From: Desulfobacteraceae bacterium
Lineage (GTDB): Bacteria > Desulfobacterota > Desulfobacteria > Desulfobacterales > Desulfosarcinaceae
Direction of reading: 5' to 3'
Length of the DNA: 8,922 nucleotides
NCBI GenBank assembly: GCA_027025615.1
Contig: JALVQM010000468.1
Span: 1-8,922, forward strand
In this document: piece by piece, positions 6,885 through 8,922 of the stretch
How the letters are laid out: each line of letters opens with the position of its first letter
How positions within the stretch are numbered: position 1 is the first letter of the stretch
Made by a program: the position numbers and the translations under genes
Notes under the pieces: model-generated
The model's input: the letters and a program-made list of their open reading frames with translations, nothing else
Databases searched by the model: none
What the model was told of the DNA's origin: nothing

Positions 6885-8089
6885 TGGATGCCCAGGCCTA
6901 TCCGGTCAAGGAACGCTTTTGGACGCCGGGAGTGGTTGTGTTGGCCTTCCTAATGGCTGCCGGCGCCGTAGCCATTGTGGCCCGCTTCATCGGCGGAATC
7001 GGTTATGTGTCCAACCTGAGCAATGCCCGTCCCTGGGGAATCTGGGTGGGAATCGACGTGGCTTCAGGGGTGGCCCTGGCTGCCGGGGGATTCACCACCG
7101 GGTTTTTAGCCCATATAGCCGGGAGGCATTACTACGAGCCCATCGTGCGGCCCGCCCTGCTGACCGCCATGCTGGGATATACTTTTGTTGTTCTGGGATT
7201 GATAATCGACATTGGGCGTTCCTGGGCCATATGGAAACCGATGATTTTTCATAACACCAACTCGGTACTGTTCGAAGTGGCAATGTGTGTCATGTTCTAC
7301 CTCAACGTGCTCTACCTGGAATTTATGCCTATCGTTGTTGAACGTTATAAAGGCAGGGTGCGTCTGCCGGGGGTTTTGGCGATGTTCAACGGGTTGGCTG
7401 AAGCCCTGCTCTCTCTTGCCGATGCTGTTTTGCCCAGGGTAATGTGGATTCTGATTATTGCAGGGGTCGTTCTTTCGTGCATGCACCAGTCCAGCCTTGG
7501 CTCGCTGATGCTGATAGCCCCCACCAAGATTCATCCCTTGTGGTACACTCCTGTCCTGCCGTTGCTTTTTCTCACCTCGGCGATTGCCGTGGGTTATCCC
7601 ATGGTGGTATTTGAAACCACCCTGATTACAAGCTCGCTTAAGCGCGACGGGGAGATGGAGATATTGACGCCTCTTACCCGGATCACCATCTTTGTGCTCG
7701 GCTTTTACCTGCTTTTGAAAGTCGGCGACATGGTTGTCCGCGGCACTTACATTTACCTGCTGGACGGAACCGCCCAGACCAATTCTTTTCTGGTGGAAAT
7801 GATCCTGGGTGTGCTGGTCCCCTGGTTGATGCTTCTCTGCCCGGCAGTCCGGCGTTCACGTAGAGCGCTGTTTATCGCTTGCAGCATGATAGTCGGCGGG
7901 GTATTGCTGAATCGTATCAATGTTTTCATTGTCGGCTACACTTCCAGGCTTTCCGATGGAAGCTATTTCCCTTCGCCCAGTGAAATCCTGGTTACCGTGG
8001 GATTGGTATCAGGACTGATGTTTGTTTACCGGGTGCTTGTCACATATCTGCCCGTATTGAGCGGTGCGCATCAGGAGGTGTCTTCATGA
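6884..8089 (+). CDS. HybB/NrfD-like integral membrane subunit
   Basis: Polytopic membrane protein of 401 residues with about ten hydrophobic helices (roughly 16-38, 52-78, 88-112, 128-152, 184-206, 221-246, 264-286, 301-320, 327-350, 365-388). This is the HybB-type length rather than the shorter eight-helix NrfD. Typical stretches include NARPWGIWVGIDVASGVALAAGG and, after RHYYEPIVRPA, the second-to-third helix region with DIGRSW. Family members bind menaquinone and contain no heme, and pair with a HybA-type Fe-S protein. It starts at the ATG overlapping the preceding stop (ATGA type), after AAGGAGGTGAG, and its own stop overlaps the cytochrome start. The three genes are therefore translationally coupled and likely encode one complex linking the quinone pool to the periplasm. 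Direction of electron flow cannot be read from sequence. Confidence 0.9.
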   Translation: MDAQAYPVKERFWTPGVVVLAFLMAAGAVAIVARFIGGIGYVSNLSNARPWGIWVGIDVASGVALAAGGFTTGFLAHIAGRHYYEPIVRPALLTAMLGYTFVVLGLIIDIGRSWAIWKPMIFHNTNSVLFEVAMCVMFYLNVLYLEFMPIVVERYKGRVRLPGVLAMFNGLAEALLSLADAVLPRVMWILIIAGVVLSCMHQSSLGSLMLIAPTKIHPLWYTPVLPLLFLTSAIAVGYPMVVFETTLITSSLKRDGEMEILTPLTRITIFVLGFYLLLKVGDMVVRGTYIYLLDGTAQTNSFLVEMILGVLVPWLMLLCPAVRRSRRALFIACSMIVGGVLLNRINVFIVGYTSRLSDGSYFPSPSEILVTVGLVSGLMFVYRVLVTYLPVLSGAHQEVSS

Positions 8090-8922
8090 TCAAAACCCTG
8101 GATCGGGCGCGTACGGCGCAAATTGCCGTTTGGGCGGCGATCATCCTGGCCTTGGTGGTTTGGACATCCCCCCGGGCCATGGCCGCTGCCAATGCCAACA
8201 GCCTGTCCCGGCCGGAAGGTTGGGTGGCACCGGATCGGCAAAGGGCGCTCAAACGGGCCCATGAAAAAGTTCCTTTTGTCAGCAAGGTCAAAGACGAATG
8301 TTTTATTTGCCGCCAGCAGAGACTGCGCAGCGAGGGCTATGGTATCGGCGATATAACCGATGCCTGTTTCCTGCTGGACAGTCCCATTATCAAGGAGCGT
8401 TCCGACCAATACGGTCCGGTACGCTTCATGCACAGCAAGCACGCGGCTAACCTTAACGACTGTACGGTCTGTCACCATTTGCGGCCGGCCGATCCCCAGG
8501 CAAAGGAAACCACCAGGTGCTCCGCATGTCACCAACAGGCCTTTGATGCGCGCCACCCGGAACGGAATGGCCTCAAGGCGGCCTACCATCTGGCCTGCAT
8601 CCCGTGCCACGAACAGATGGAAAAAGGGCCGGTGGACTGCCTGGGTTGCCATGAAAAAAATGTTCCTGACCACAGCGATCTGGTCAGGCTGCCGGCAAAA
8701 CCAAAGCCGACTGAAGTAACAGCCGAATGCCTGCGTTGCCACAAGCGCCAGGGGCAGGAGTTTTTAAAAACAGCCCATTGGATGTGGCGCGGCAACTCCG
8801 CTTTCACCATGGGGCGGCGCAAGGAGGTTCAAAGCGGCAAGGGTACCAATGCCGTAAACAACTTCTGAGTGAGCATTATCAGCAACGAGGCTCGTTGCAC
8901 AAGTTGTCACGCAGGCTACGGA
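8086..8922 (+). CDS. Multiheme (octaheme OTR-family) cytochrome c, in-frame TGA as Sec, 3' partial
   Basis: Periplasmic multiheme cytochrome running off the window; a standard gene finder would stop at 8868 (260 aa). An N-terminal hydrophobic segment (about 8-33), ending near AMA-A, is a Sec signal or anchor. An N-terminal multiheme domain follows, with CTVCH (126-130), CSACH (145-149), CIPCH (171-175) and CLGCH (185-189), plus an odd CFICR (72-76). From about residue 210 it resembles the start of octaheme tetrathionate-reductase-family cytochromes: ECLRCHK (215-219), then KTAHWMW. TGA is codon 261. The frame continues VSIISNEARCTSCHAGYG with CTSCH at 271-275. I recall relatives reading NNFC...NEPRCTSCHxGYGW, so TGA replaces a conserved Cys. 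A strong AGGAGGTG (8073-8080) precedes the start. It is probably the catalytic subunit of the HybA/NrfD-like complex. The substrate is unknown: tetrathionate, sulfite or a nitrogen compound are possible. Alternatives are a true stop, a decayed gene or a sequencing error. Confidence 0.82.
8866..8868 (+). other. In-frame TGA, probable selenocysteine codon
   Basis: The TGA follows GTNAVNNF and is followed in the same frame by NEARCTSCHAGYG, a clear heme-binding continuation. There is no Shine-Dalgarno near the GTG at 8869 to restart translation. A hairpin of SECIS type begins at the next base. TGA is one base from either Cys codon, and Cys is the residue I expect here in relatives. No selB, selC or other selenocysteine machinery lies in the window. 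Confidence 0.72.
8869..8910 (+). promoter_or_regulatory. Candidate bacterial SECIS hairpin
   Basis: The upper stem GCAACG (8882-8887) pairs perfectly with CGUUGC (8893-8898) around AGGCU (8888-8892). The lower stem GUGA (8869-8872) pairs with UCAC (8907-8910), extended past a bulged G8873 by C8874-G8906 and A8875-U8905. The apical loop starts 19 nt after the UGA and has a G in its first two bases. Both fit the bacterial SECIS rules as I recall them (loop 3-14 nt, 16-37 nt from the UGA). The fold was made by hand, not computed. Confidence 0.65.

Noticed and set aside
8869..8922. GTG at 8869 as the start of a separate downstream gene
   Set aside because: No Shine-Dalgarno in the preceding 20 bases, and the downstream codons continue the same cytochrome domain in the same frame.

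Overview
The window (about 54% GC by eye, dense operons, strong Shine-Dalgarno sites) looks like an anaerobic respiring bacterium, most likely a Desulfobacterota sulfate or sulfur reducer. This is inferred from the combination of a FadN-type beta-oxidation protein, a sigma-54 regulator, a HybA/NrfD membrane electron-transfer module, a large multiheme cytochrome and an apparent selenocysteine codon. No taxonomic marker is present.

Layout. (1) 1-3932: a fatty-acid beta-oxidation operon on the + strand. A TetR-type FadR-like palindrome (5-22) and a leader with a 13-bp inverted repeat (41-53/121-133) precede fadN (hydroxyacyl-CoA dehydrogenase plus enoyl-CoA hydratase) and fadA (thiolase). The operon ends at a strong intrinsic terminator (3902-3932). 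(2) 3935-5368, - strand: a sigma-54-dependent activator with a cysteine-rich PAS domain, an AAA+ domain and a Fis-type HTH. Its likely promoter is covered by a 22-bp palindrome (5404-5425). (3) 5604-8922, + strand, divergent from the regulator: a good -24/-12 promoter (5604-5619), then a small TusA-like protein, a Tat-exported HybA-like four-cluster ferredoxin, a 10-helix HybB/NrfD-like quinone-interacting protein and a large multiheme cytochrome c. The last three genes are translationally coupled.

The most notable point is at the 3' edge. The cytochrome frame meets TGA at 8866-8868 but continues in the same frame with an intact heme motif (NEARCTSCHAGYG), up to the window end. The stop falls where I recall octaheme tetrathionate-reductase-family cytochromes having a conserved Cys (NNFC...NEPRCTSCH). 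Directly after the TGA is a hairpin with the geometry of a bacterial SECIS element. The simplest reading is a selenocysteine-containing octaheme cytochrome with an extra N-terminal multiheme domain. An ordinary gene finder would cut it at 260 residues.

Working model (inference): the regulator senses a redox or sulfur signal through its cysteine-rich PAS domain. It binds the palindrome, represses itself and activates the sigma-54 promoter. The encoded proteins then move electrons between the quinone pool (NrfD-like), the periplasmic Fe-S protein and the multiheme cytochrome, whose substrate is probably a sulfur or nitrogen oxyanion. The fad operon is a separate transcription unit that could feed electrons to the same chain.
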